Source of the DNA: Lachnospiraceae bacterium
Lineage (GTDB): Bacteria; Bacillota; Clostridia; Lachnospirales; Lachnospiraceae
Direction of reading: 5' to 3'
Assembly (NCBI GenBank): GCA_900771195.1
Contig: CAAGMZ010000005.1
Coordinates: forward strand, 18,819-82,818
Length of the DNA stretch: 64,000 nucleotides
Under the pieces are notes generated by a model, which was not told the origin of the DNA, ran no database searches, and saw nothing but the letters and a program-made list of their open reading frames with translations. The position numbers and the translations under genes were made by a program. Positions 1 to 7,081 of this stretch are shown in pieces. Position 1 is the stretch's first letter. Every line of letters begins with the position of its first letter.

Positions 1-1
1 T

Positions 2-250
2 GTATTGATGCTCATCAGCGTAGATATGCTGAAAAGCACTTTTTTGACATTTATCTTTTCTATTTTTGTATCCATAGTAGGAAAGTCGATTATTAATATG
101 GTTTTGGGAATGGAAATCATTACTGTTTCACTTGCATCAATTTCATTATCGTTTGTGATTTCTGTGGTAACAGTGTTTGTGTCGGGGATGGTATCAGTTT
201 GGAAGACAAGCAAAATAGATGTTATAGATGCAATAAGGTTAAATAAGTAA
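2..250 (+). CDS. FtsX-type ABC transporter permease, C-terminal end (partial)
   Basis: The gene enters from the left edge and only its last 82 codons are visible. The product has two hydrophobic segments and ends in a short basic tail reading WKTSKIDVIDAIRLNK. A closing segment with R/K-x-S-x-x-D-x-I-x-A-I-R is typical of MacB/FtsX-type permeases that work with an ATPase to export peptides, expel antimicrobials or sense them. The transporter's substrate cannot be read from this fragment. It sits just upstream of an SdpR/SdpI pair but is separated from it by a terminator. I am fairly sure of the superfamily, not of the function. Confidence 0.65.
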   Translation, partial: VLMLISVDMLKSTFLTFIFSIFVSIVGKSIINMVLGMEIITVSLASISLSFVISVVTVFVSGMVSVWKTSKIDVIDAIRLNK

Positions 251-273
251 ACAGAAGTGAAATTTATGATTAT

Positions 274-308
274 AAGAAGCCATTCGGAAAATATCCGGAG
301 GGCTTCTT
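274..308 (+). terminator. Intrinsic terminator after the permease gene
   Basis: Arms AAGAAGCC and GGCTTCTT enclose an inner TCGGA/TCCGG helix, and the right arm runs into TTTTGC. It closes the upstream permease unit. Confidence 0.75.
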
Positions 309-324
309 TTGCTATTTAAAAATA

Positions 325-396
325 TTTTGAAATAGCTATTGACAATGTATCTTAATACAAATATAATCTAATTAAAATAATTTTGAAATAGGTATT
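325..396 (+). promoter_or_regulatory. sdpR promoter flanked by a repeated operator-like element
   Basis: TTGACA (339-344), a 17-bp spacer and TATAAT (362-367) form a near-perfect sigma-A promoter. A 16-bp element, TTTTGAAATAGCTATT (325-340), recurs with one change at 381-396, so copies lie on both sides of the promoter, 56 bp apart. The core of the first copy, AATAGCTATT, is self-complementary. Autoregulation by the ArsR-type product of the next gene is the natural inference. Confidence 0.75.
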
Positions 397-400
397 TAAA

Positions 401-670
401 ATGAGTGACACAAGCATTTTCAAAGTTCTGTCAGACAAGCAGCGAAGGGATATTCTGGTAATGCTTAAGGACGGAAGGATGAGTGCAGGAGAAATAGCAG
501 ACAGGTTAGGCGTGACGCCTGCCGCTCTTTCCTACCATCTGAAGCTTCTTAAGAGCGCTGACCTTGTCATGGAATACAAGAATAAAAATTATGTTTACTA
601 CGAAATCAACACAACGGTATTTGATGAGCTGATTTTATGGATTAAACAGTTTGGAGGTAACAGAAAATGA
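401..670 (+). CDS. ArsR-type winged-helix repressor, SdpR-like
   Basis: An 89-residue ArsR-family DNA-binding protein. The N-terminal DKQRRDIL is followed by a winged helix with recognition helix TPAALSYHLKLL (about 39-50) and a wing rich in Tyr and Lys (about 60-68). It lacks the Cys metal-binding motifs of arsenic sensors. The stop overlaps the start of the SdpI-like gene by 4 nt (ATGA), so the pair is translationally coupled. In Bacillus subtilis, SdpR represses the sdpRI operon until the SdpI/SdpC complex titrates it at the membrane; the same logic is plausible here. A repeated element flanks the promoter. Confidence 0.85.
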   Translation: MSDTSIFKVLSDKQRRDILVMLKDGRMSAGEIADRLGVTPAALSYHLKLLKSADLVMEYKNKNYVYYEINTTVFDELILWIKQFGGNRK

Positions 671-1362
671 AAAAAATCATGTGGGGAATTTCAATGCTTT
701 CACTTGTTCTCACTGCGGTAATGCTGCAGTTCATGCCGGACACGGTTCCGATGCATTCTAATTTTGAGGGAGAAATCGACAGATGGGGCTCAAAGTATGA
801 AAATCTGATATTTCCCGTAATTATTTTTCTGCTGGCATTGTTCTGGCATCTGTTTATTACGCATTTTGAGAAGAAGGCGTCTAAAGCCGGGACTGAGAAA
901 GAACGCGTCGAGCTGTTATCGAATGTAAAGGTACTGGGAATAGTGGGAATCATGTCGGTAGGCGTGAATATTGTCATTGAGGGAGTCAGTATGTACAGCA
1001 AATGCGTTAATGCAGGTTCGGATGCTTCCAACTCAAATATTGATATTATGAAAATAACATGTATCCTGCTGGGCGTTTTATTCATAGTATTGGGAAACTT
1101 CATGCCCAAAACCAGAAAAAATACGGCAGTCGGCGTAAGAATAAAATGGAGTATGTACAATGACACCACATGGATGAAAAGCAACCGGTTTGGCGCCATT
1201 GCCATGATTATTACCGGCCTGCTCTCTGTCGGCACCACCATATTTACTAAAGCGCTTACTGCGATAATCCTTATGACTGTATATCTGCTTGCTGCCGTAA
1301 CAGCAATTTTCATTTATTCATACAGGGTATATAAAAAGGAGCTTGCCGGACAAAACAATTAA
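667..1362 (+). CDS. SdpI-family membrane protein (DUF1648/SdpI)
   Basis: A 231-residue integral membrane protein with about six hydrophobic helices. The N-terminal DUF1648-like part carries the signature around PMHSNFEGEIDRWGSK (about 29-44). The C-terminal SdpI half carries GNFMPKTRKNTAVGVRIKWS and TTWMKSNRFGA. SdpI in B. subtilis is the immunity and signal-transduction protein against the SdpC killing peptide. No sdpABC toxin genes are visible nearby, so this may be an orphan immunity or envelope-stress module. It is coupled to the repressor gene by a 4-nt overlap. Family assignment is firm; the ligand is unknown. Confidence 0.85.
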   Translation: MKKIMWGISMLSLVLTAVMLQFMPDTVPMHSNFEGEIDRWGSKYENLIFPVIIFLLALFWHLFITHFEKKASKAGTEKERVELLSNVKVLGIVGIMSVGVNIVIEGVSMYSKCVNAGSDASNSNIDIMKITCILLGVLFIVLGNFMPKTRKNTAVGVRIKWSMYNDTTWMKSNRFGAIAMIITGLLSVGTTIFTKALTAIILMTVYLLAAVTAIFIYSYRVYKKELAGQNN

Positions 1363-1480
1363 AGGTGCGTGAAAATGGAATACAAAGAGATGTTGGAATT
1401 GTTGTAGGATTTCTTGATGATTTTGAGAAAGCAAAAGAGTGGACTTTGAAATATTAGTGGTCCGGGTTTTCAAATAAGCA

Positions 1481-1514
1481 GGTTGTAAAATAATCATTTT
1501 ACAGCCTCTTTTTT
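1481..1514 (+). terminator. Intrinsic terminator after sdpI-like gene
   Basis: GGTTGTAAAAT and ATTTTACAGCC (11 bp, one G-T pair) enclose the loop AATC, followed by TCTTTTTTG. The GCTGTAAA/TTTACAGC core recurs in two other terminators of this window. Confidence 0.85.
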
Positions 1515-1554
1515 GCAATTTGTTCCCATATATGTGTAGGTTGTGCCGATTCAA

Positions 1555-1582
1555 TTGAAACACAGCCTTATTTGTGTATACT
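1555..1582 (+). promoter_or_regulatory. Promoter of the LytTR gene
   Basis: TTGAAA (1555-1560), a 16-bp spacer and TATACT (1577-1582). The predicted start point lies almost on the AGGAGG ribosome site (1589-1594), so the 5' leader would be very short. Confidence 0.55.
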
Positions 1583-1601
1583 GAAATCAGGAGGTGAGCC
1601 A

Positions 1602-2048
1602 ATGAAATTAAAACTAAGACTCAATCAGGATAAAAAGAAACAGGTCACGGAAGAACTTGAGAGAATGGGAGTGACAATAAGTGAAGATTCCGAACTGACT
1701 CTGACTGAGGACGGATATCACGAAGACGAACTGTACTGCAGGGATGATACAGACAGAGTGGTTGTGGCACTTTCGGAGATTCTGTATATAGAATCTCTTG
1801 GGAAGGATGTATATGTTCATCTGATGAACAAAAAATACACCATCAACACCAGACTTTATATTCTGGAGCGCACACTTCCTGCCGCACAGTTTATAAGAAT
1901 CAGTAACTCAGTGATAATAGGCAGAAATTCAATCAAGAGGATTCGTCCCGCTCTGAGCCAGAAATTTTATCTGACCTTAAAGAACGGAGATACCGCAGAT
2001 GTGACAAGGACTTATTATTACAAATTTAAAGATTATTTTGGAATTTAG
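1602..2048 (+). CDS. Stand-alone LytTR-domain DNA-binding regulator
   Basis: 148 residues, starting at ATG 1602 behind AGGAGGTGAGCCA. The C-terminal about 95 residues form a LytTR domain, with the typical EILYIESLGKDVYVH strand and FIRISNSVIIGRNSIKRI core. There is no receiver domain. The N-terminal KLKLRLNQDKKKQVTEEL part matches the short extension seen in single-domain LytTR regulators of Firmicutes that are usually paired with a DUF3021 membrane protein. Here the partner 11 nt downstream is a different, two-TM protein with a large outer domain. Probably a local transcription regulator controlled by that partner (inference). Confidence 0.85.
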   Translation: MKLKLRLNQDKKKQVTEELERMGVTISEDSELTLTEDGYHEDELYCRDDTDRVVVALSEILYIESLGKDVYVHLMNKKYTINTRLYILERTLPAAQFIRISNSVIIGRNSIKRIRPALSQKFYLTLKNGDTADVTRTYYYKFKDYFGI

Positions 2049-2059
2049 GGAGGGGTATT

Positions 2060-2821
2060 ATGATAAGCAAAGCTTTTCTTATTATGCTGATTATCAGCAT
2101 TGTTGTAATTGTAATGATTGCACTTGCAGTATATTGTGTTATTTATACGAAAAATATAAACAAAAAAATACAAAACGGGGGAAGCAGCAGAAAAAAAATG
2201 ATGGATATTCCCAAGGCCGTAATGATTTCGGTTATAGTAATTTTGCTGCTGTATTCCGTTATTTCTACGATGGCTCTTTATGACAATAATGATACAACGG
2301 CTGTTAACAGGGATAATATTGCATCAATAAACCTTGAGGACTACACATATGATATGTATTGGGGCGCAAAAGATAATACTGATGCATCATTTGCGAGAAC
2401 GTATTCAAAGGATGATAATCCCGGATACAGAAAAACTGTTAAGGAGGATGGCGATTTCATTTTTACTGTTTTTACGAGAATCACTGACTATGATGATTTT
2501 CATCCGGATTTTATCTGTTATGTGGATTGCATAAAAGAAGACACAGATGAGTTTGCGTTGTCACGCAGCTTTATGTTTCAGGATACTGTGAGCGGTAAAG
2601 TATACCACGGCATGTCAACAGGAGGCGGTGATACGAAAAATGATTTATATATCGGAAATATCAATGAAAATGAGTCTGTAAAAATAACAATGGGACTTGT
2701 GCCTATTGATAAGGAAGCGATTGAACAGGCAGAGGATGCGCACAAAGATGACGGTGATGCATCATCTTTCATCAGTGATACAGCAGTATCAAGCGGAAGC
2801 GTAACGATTACTATAGAGTAA
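2060..2821 (+). CDS. Two-TM membrane protein of unknown function
   Basis: 253 residues, RBS GGAGGGG. Hydrophobic helices occur at about residues 5-28 and 53-73, linked by a short basic loop (KNINKKIQNGG, SSRKKM). The remaining 180 residues are acidic and predicted to lie outside the cell. They include a DFIFTVFTRITDYDDFHPDF stretch and an immunoglobulin-like, strand-rich end (SSGSVTITIE), plus two Cys in the middle (FICYVDC). I recognise no family. It forms an operon with the upstream LytTR regulator, so it may be a sensor or a co-regulated effector. Coding status is well supported by RBS, length and operon placement. Confidence 0.7.
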   Translation: MISKAFLIMLIISIVVIVMIALAVYCVIYTKNINKKIQNGGSSRKKMMDIPKAVMISVIVILLLYSVISTMALYDNNDTTAVNRDNIASINLEDYTYDMYWGAKDNTDASFARTYSKDDNPGYRKTVKEDGDFIFTVFTRITDYDDFHPDFICYVDCIKEDTDEFALSRSFMFQDTVSGKVYHGMSTGGGDTKNDLYIGNINENESVKITMGLVPIDKEAIEQAEDAHKDDGDASSFISDTAVSSGSVTITIE

Positions 2822-2850
2822 ATATGAATTCTTTTTGAAATTCATATTTT
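2821..2850 (+). terminator. Intrinsic terminator of the LytTR operon
   Basis: Perfect 10-bp arms AATATGAATT and AATTCATATT around CTTTTTGA, ending in TTTT. The left arm begins on the last base of the stop codon. Confidence 0.75.
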
Positions 2851-2880
2851 CAACTCCGAATTGAAGATGTATAATATAAC

Positions 2881-2907
2881 GGGTGGCAAAAGGTACTTTT
2901 GCCACCC
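2881..2907. other. Perfect 12-bp hairpin without a T tract
   Basis: GGGTGGCAAAAG, loop GTA, CTTTTGCCACCC. It has no U-run on the plus strand, so it is not an ordinary terminator. It lies 27 bp upstream of the MerR-type promoter and could be an operator or an RNA structure from read-through. Confidence 0.5.
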
Positions 2908-2934
2908 GAATCATTGCAGGGGAAATATTTTTTG

Positions 2935-2965
2935 TTGACTCTCCCCTTAGAGGATGCTCTAAAGT
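2935..2965 (+). promoter_or_regulatory. MerR-type promoter with 19-bp spacer
   Basis: TTGACT (2935-2940) and TAAAGT (2960-2965) are separated by 19 bp, the over-long spacing characteristic of promoters activated by MerR-family proteins. The spacer CTCCCCTTAGAGGATGCTC contains an imperfect dyad around CCTTAGAGG. It directly precedes the MerR gene, so autoregulation is likely. Confidence 0.75.
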
Positions 2966-2995
2966 GTGAATTGTAAACGGAAAGGAGGACATCAT

Positions 2996-3790
2996 ATGCT
3001 GAAAATAGGTGAATTTTCCAAACTTGCACATCTTACCGTAAAGGCCTTGCGGTTCTATGAAAAGGAAAAGCTGCTGGTTCCCGCTTTCATTGACGAATGG
3101 ACGGGATACAGATTTTATGAAACAAGCCAGCTTGAGGATGCTGCCAGAATAAAAGCCTATCGTCAGCTGGATTTGTCGATTGATGAGATTAAGGAAATCC
3201 AATCAGGTACAGATGCAAGAAAAATTCTGGCCCAAAAGGCAAAATCCCTGTCTGCGCAGAGGGAGGAAATTGATGTCAGACTCTCCATAATTAATCACAT
3301 TTTGGAGGATGAAGAGATGAAATATCAGATTACAGAAAAAACTATACCTGCAGCAACTGTTTATTATTCAGAAACCGTATTGGAAAAGTATGAGGATCTT
3401 ATGCAATGGATACCGTCGCTTGGTGAAGAATGTATTCGGCTGAATCCGGACATGAAATGTGCAGAACCTGTATATGAGTTTTGCGAATATTTGGATGGGG
3501 AATACAGGGAAAAAGACATCCGCATCAGACACAACGAGGCTGTTGCCTGCAGAGGAATTGAAAGCGACCGTATTAAATTTCGAGACATTCCGGAAACCAA
3601 GGTCTTAAGTGTTTATCACAAGGGAGCATATGACAATATCGGCGAGGCATACGCCTATATAATGAAGTATGCGGAGGAAAACGGATACAAGGTGACCGGG
3701 CTTGCAAGAGAGTGTTACATTGATGGTATATGGAACAAGGAAACTGTTGAGGACTGGTTAACCGAGATTCAGTTGCCGATTGAAGGGTAA
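2996..3790 (+). CDS. MerR-family regulator with GyrI-like effector domain
   Basis: 264 residues from ATG 2996 behind AAAGGAGGACATCAT. The N-terminal MerR winged helix (LKIGEFSKLAHLTVKALRFY, then GYRFYETSQLEDA) is followed by a dimerisation coiled coil around residues 75-110. A C-terminal GyrI-like/AraC effector-binding domain (about 110-264) carries a Tyr/Glu-rich pocket (VYHKGAYDNIGEAYAYIM, REEYID-like end). Such BmrR/Mta-like proteins sense bulky hydrophobic drugs or similar ligands and untwist a 19-bp-spacer promoter, which is present just upstream. No efflux gene follows in the same direction, so the visible target is its own gene. Confidence 0.88.
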   Translation: MLKIGEFSKLAHLTVKALRFYEKEKLLVPAFIDEWTGYRFYETSQLEDAARIKAYRQLDLSIDEIKEIQSGTDARKILAQKAKSLSAQREEIDVRLSIINHILEDEEMKYQITEKTIPAATVYYSETVLEKYEDLMQWIPSLGEECIRLNPDMKCAEPVYEFCEYLDGEYREKDIRIRHNEAVACRGIESDRIKFRDIPETKVLSVYHKGAYDNIGEAYAYIMKYAEENGYKVTGLARECYIDGIWNKETVEDWLTEIQLPIEG

Positions 3791-3854
3791 TCCGATTTGG
3801 GTTGCTTAAATACGGTTTTTTGGGACTACGGACTGAAAACGAGAAGAACGAAAA

Positions 3855-3900
3855 AGCCTGCGATGGTCTTTGTACAAAGCTACACGACCACCCGCAGGCT
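3855..3900. terminator. Bidirectional terminator between merR-like gene and tyrS
   Basis: AGCCTGCG (3855-3862) and CGCAGGCT (3893-3900) with further GGTC/GACC pairing. TTATTTT follows on the plus strand and an A-run precedes the stem, so it can serve both convergent genes. Confidence 0.75.
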
Positions 3901-3916
3901 GTTATTTTACAGTTGA

Positions 3917-5137
3917 TTATCTAAGTACAAGCTTTTTGAAGTTCTTTTTTCCTCTTTTGATGACGATTCCGTCGCCGAAATCATCTCTGGTGTAAGTTTT
4001 TTTGAAATCTGTTTCCTTCTCGCCGTTAACGGTAACACCGCCCTGCTCAATGTTGCGGCGTGCATCTGAACGTGTGGCACAGAGACCGCCTTTTACGATA
4101 AGTGTTATAAGGTCAACAGCGCCATCCCTGAAATCTTCATCGGAAACTTCTGCTTCGGGGATATTACTCATGTCGCCAGAACCGAAGGCCATATGTGCAC
4201 TTTCCCTTGCCTTGTCAGCCTCTTCTTTGCCGTGGACAAGGGATGTAAGCTCATAAGCAAGAATTTCCTTGGCTTCGTTAAGCTGCGAGCCTTTCCAGGA
4301 TTCCATCTTTGCAATTTCATCGAGAGGAAGGAATGTAAGCATTTTAAGACACTTTATTACATCAGCGTCATCAATGTTTCTCCAGTACTGGAAGAATTCG
4401 TAAGGCGAAGTCTTCTCCGGATCAAGCCATACGGCACCCTTCTGGGTCTTTCCCATCTTCTTGCCTTCTGAGTTGAGAAGGAGGTTGATTGTCATGGCAG
4501 AAGCGTCCTTGCCAAGCTTACGGCGGACAAGCTCGGTGCCGGCAAGCATATTGCTCCACTGGTCGTCGCCGCCGAACTGAAGGTTGCAGCCGTATTTCTG
4601 GAAAAGTGTGTAGAAATCATAAGCCTGCATAATCATGTAGTTGAACTCAAGGAAGCTTAAGCCCTTTTCCATTCTCTGCTTGTAGCACTCTGCCGTGAGC
4701 ATTCTGTTTACCGAAAAGTGAGGACCTACCTCACGAAGCACGTCAATGTAGTTGAGATCCATGAGCCAGTCGGCGTTGTTTACAAGAAGTGCTTTGTCAT
4801 CGCTGAAATCTATGAAACGGCTCATCTGCTTCTTAAAACATGCGACATTATGCTCGATTGTTTCTTTAGTCATCATCTGGCGCATATCATTACGGCCTGA
4901 AGGGTCGCCGATCATTGCGGTACCCCCGCCGATAAGAGCGATTGGCTTGTTGCCTGCCTCCTGAAGACGTTTCATAAGGCACAGAGCCATGAAATGCCCT
5001 ACATGAAGACTGTCCGCTGTGGGGTCAAAACCAATGTAAAATACCGCTTTACCCGAATTGACGAGCTCGCGGATAAGGGGCTCGTCCGTAACCTGTGCAA
5101 TCAGGCCTCTGGCCTGAAGCTCTTCGTATATACCCAT
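3917..5137 (-). CDS. tyrS: Tyrosyl-tRNA synthetase
   Basis: 406 residues, the normal length for the bacterial TyrS1 type. Class I signature HVGH at residues 45-48 (after GFDPTADSL), tyrosine-pocket stretch QAYDFYTLF with QFGGDDQW, and KMSKS-loop variant KMGKT near residue 230. An S4 RNA-binding domain occupies the last about 65 residues. The enzyme attaches tyrosine to tRNA-Tyr in the cytoplasm. The start is supported by AAGGAG 6 nt upstream. Many Firmicutes tyrS genes carry a T-box leader, but here the promoter lies only about 35 bp upstream of the start, so there is no room for one. Monocistronic. Confidence 0.97.
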   Translation of the reverse strand: MGIYEELQARGLIAQVTDEPLIRELVNSGKAVFYIGFDPTADSLHVGHFMALCLMKRLQEAGNKPIALIGGGTAMIGDPSGRNDMRQMMTKETIEHNVACFKKQMSRFIDFSDDKALLVNNADWLMDLNYIDVLREVGPHFSVNRMLTAECYKQRMEKGLSFLEFNYMIMQAYDFYTLFQKYGCNLQFGGDDQWSNMLAGTELVRRKLGKDASAMTINLLLNSEGKKMGKTQKGAVWLDPEKTSPYEFFQYWRNIDDADVIKCLKMLTFLPLDEIAKMESWKGSQLNEAKEILAYELTSLVHGKEEADKARESAHMAFGSGDMSNIPEAEVSDEDFRDGAVDLITLIVKGGLCATRSDARRNIEQGGVTVNGEKETDFKKTYTRDDFGDGIVIKRGKKNFKKLVLR

Positions 5138-5171
5138 TATTTTCTCCTTTATAATGCCTTTAATAAAGAGA

Positions 5172-5200
5172 ATTTTAGACTATAAGCTTTTGAAAGTCAA
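5172..5200 (-). promoter_or_regulatory. tyrS promoter
   Basis: Read on the minus strand: TTGACT (5200-5195), 17-bp spacer, TAAAAT (5177-5172). The resulting leader is about 25-30 nt. Confidence 0.75.
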
Positions 5201-5284
5201 CTACGAGGTTTACTTTTTTATCAAAGTGTAATATGATGTAGTGGCAGTCTGACGGAAGAGCGGCTGCAGAAAGGTTTGGAAAAT

Positions 5285-5854
5285 ATGAGGAAAAAAAGAT
5301 TAATGACACTTGCTGCCGCAATGGTTATGGCTTTGACCATGTGCAGTTGTGCCGGAAAGGGCAGCGGTGCGGCAACAGAGCCCGCGGGCGGAACTTCTGC
5401 GCAGACGCAGGAGAATACGCAGAAGCAGGGAGAGGCACAGGAATTCAAGGCCTGTGGAGAAATTGTGGACGAGATTCTTAAAAAAGTTACCGACACCCAC
5501 AATAACACAAGGACGGTCTATGGTGAAGACACATATGACCAGTATTTTGATTATCTGTACAAGTCAGACCTTGATAAGATTGATGACGGGGCGTTTGCCT
5601 ATGCGTCGGAGGCTTATGCTGACGAGATTACGGTAGTGCATTTTAAGGATGAAAGCGATGCAGCAGCGTTTAAGAATAAGCTTTCAGACAGAATTGAACG
5701 GAGAATGCAGGATTTTAACGGTTATAAGCCGGAAGAAGTGAAGAAGCTTGAGCATGCACAGATATATGTGGAGGGCCGGTATGCCGTTATGGCAGTTGCC
5801 GATAACGCAGAAGGCATAATAGATGCATTTAAGGATATTACAAAAGGAGAATGA
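5285..5854 (+). CDS. DUF4358-type lipoprotein
   Basis: 189 residues from ATG 5285, chosen because AGAAAGG lies 10 nt upstream; a TTG nine bases earlier would sit on the RBS. A basic N-terminus and hydrophobic stretch lead to a lipobox near LTMCSC, then a Gln/Thr-rich linker. The mature domain (about 50-189) resembles the DUF4358 family found in clostridial surface operons. It is predicted to be lipid-anchored outside the membrane. It is the first gene of a tight operon with a transglutaminase-like protein, an MBOAT acyltransferase and a DHHW protein, which suggests a part in surface polymer O-acylation. Exact role unknown. Confidence 0.75.
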   Translation: MRKKRLMTLAAAMVMALTMCSCAGKGSGAATEPAGGTSAQTQENTQKQGEAQEFKACGEIVDEILKKVTDTHNNTRTVYGEDTYDQYFDYLYKSDLDKIDDGAFAYASEAYADEITVVHFKDESDAAAFKNKLSDRIERRMQDFNGYKPEEVKKLEHAQIYVEGRYAVMAVADNAEGIIDAFKDITKGE

Positions 5855-5859
5855 CGAAC

Positions 5860-7071
5860 ATGAAGAAAAGAAGTTTTATTATACCGTTAGTGATAGTTTT
5901 TGTGGTTCTGGCAGCTGCGCTGGGCGTACAGACATTTTTTATGATAAAGGCCGGTAAAGAAAAGGATGATGCGATAAAAGCACTCACAGAGCAGAATGAG
6001 AAGCTGGAGGAATTTGTAGAGAAAAATTTCAGCGTGGACATTGATGAGTGGGATGGCACCAAGGTTGCGCTTACTGAGAAAAGAATTATCTCAGTGATAA
6101 AAAATGCAATGGAAGAGTATGCAGGAGTAGATACTTCCATGCTGGATGATGTAGAGACATTAGAGGATCTGATTGCCGCCCTTGAAGAAGGTGAGTTCGG
6201 ATGGGAGGTTCATGAAATATACGATGACACTGCAGTAGTTGAGGCGTATAAGAACAATGACGACAGCGGACTCTCGGATGAGGATAAATATGTTCTTGAG
6301 ACGGCATCAAAGGTTATCGATGAAGTTATAGAGGACGGAATGACCGATTATGAAAAAGAGCTTGCCATATACAACTGGCAGTTTAACTATGTGAGATACG
6401 ATGAAAGCCATTTTTCGCCAATACCGACAGATGAAGGCGATAATTATACACCCTACGGAGTATTCAAGACCCATGAGGCAATATGTGTAGGCAATGCAAC
6501 CACATTTAAGCTTTTCATGGATATGCTTGATATTGACTGCATGATAATACATTCAACCGAGGAAGGCGAACATGCATGGAATCTGGTTTGTCTTGACGGG
6601 GACTGGTATCATGTTGACCTGACATTTGACGGCGGAAGCGAAGAGCCTGATTACGCGTATTTTAACGTTCCGGACAGCTTTAAGCTTGATGATGGATATC
6701 CCTGGGATACAAGCGAATTCCCGGCAGCGGAAGGCACCAGATATACATATGTTTTCAAGAATTCCGTAGAAGTAAGCGATATCAAGGAAATTCCGGCACT
6801 TGTAAAAGAAAGACTTGATAACGGCGGCGGAAACCTTTTCATCAGAGCGGATGAGGAACTGCCCGGCTTTGAAGCGGTTGTGGAGAGAATTTCCAACAGG
6901 CTTTCTAACCGTGATGATGTATGGGTTTATAGCGGAGAAATCAGAGTGGCAGATGATACCTATATCTATGAGATAGACATTGAGGTTTATGACGATGACT
7001 GGGGATATGACCAGCCTGACGATACAGAACTCAGTGATGAAATGAAAGAACTGATAGACGGTATGTTCTAG
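5860..7071 (+). CDS. Membrane-anchored transglutaminase-like protein
   Basis: 403 residues from ATG 5860; an ATG at 5851 overlaps the previous stop but is only 2 nt from AAAGGAG. One N-terminal TM helix (about 6-26) is followed by a coiled segment (GKEKDDAIKALTEQNEKLEEF). The transglutaminase/protease-like core contains the triad: Cys in AICVGNATTF, His in GEHAWNLV and Asp in DWYHVDLTFD. An acidic C-terminal domain follows. The catalytic part should face outward. Such domains either cross-link or cleave peptides; which one is not evident. Operon context ties it to the MBOAT/DHHW pair. Confidence 0.8.
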   Translation: MKKRSFIIPLVIVFVVLAAALGVQTFFMIKAGKEKDDAIKALTEQNEKLEEFVEKNFSVDIDEWDGTKVALTEKRIISVIKNAMEEYAGVDTSMLDDVETLEDLIAALEEGEFGWEVHEIYDDTAVVEAYKNNDDSGLSDEDKYVLETASKVIDEVIEDGMTDYEKELAIYNWQFNYVRYDESHFSPIPTDEGDNYTPYGVFKTHEAICVGNATTFKLFMDMLDIDCMIIHSTEEGEHAWNLVCLDGDWYHVDLTFDGGSEEPDYAYFNVPDSFKLDDGYPWDTSEFPAAEGTRYTYVFKNSVEVSDIKEIPALVKERLDNGGGNLFIRADEELPGFEAVVERISNRLSNRDDVWVYSGEIRVADDTYIYEIDIEVYDDDWGYDQPDDTELSDEMKELIDGMF

Positions 7072-7081
7072 GTGCAGCTAT

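Noticed and set aside
642..1313. Long minus-strand ORF opposite the SdpI-like gene
   Set aside because: It lies wholly antisense to a well-supported membrane protein gene; its hydrophobic composition mirrors the coding strand and it has no RBS.
1375..1459. Possible gene remnant (VGFLDDFEKAKEWTLKY in one frame) after the SdpI-like gene
   Set aside because: It is too short, lacks a start with RBS, and has no recognised family.
5138..5275. T-box leader upstream of tyrS
   Set aside because: The promoter is only about 35 bp from the start codon; there is no specifier loop or T-box sequence.
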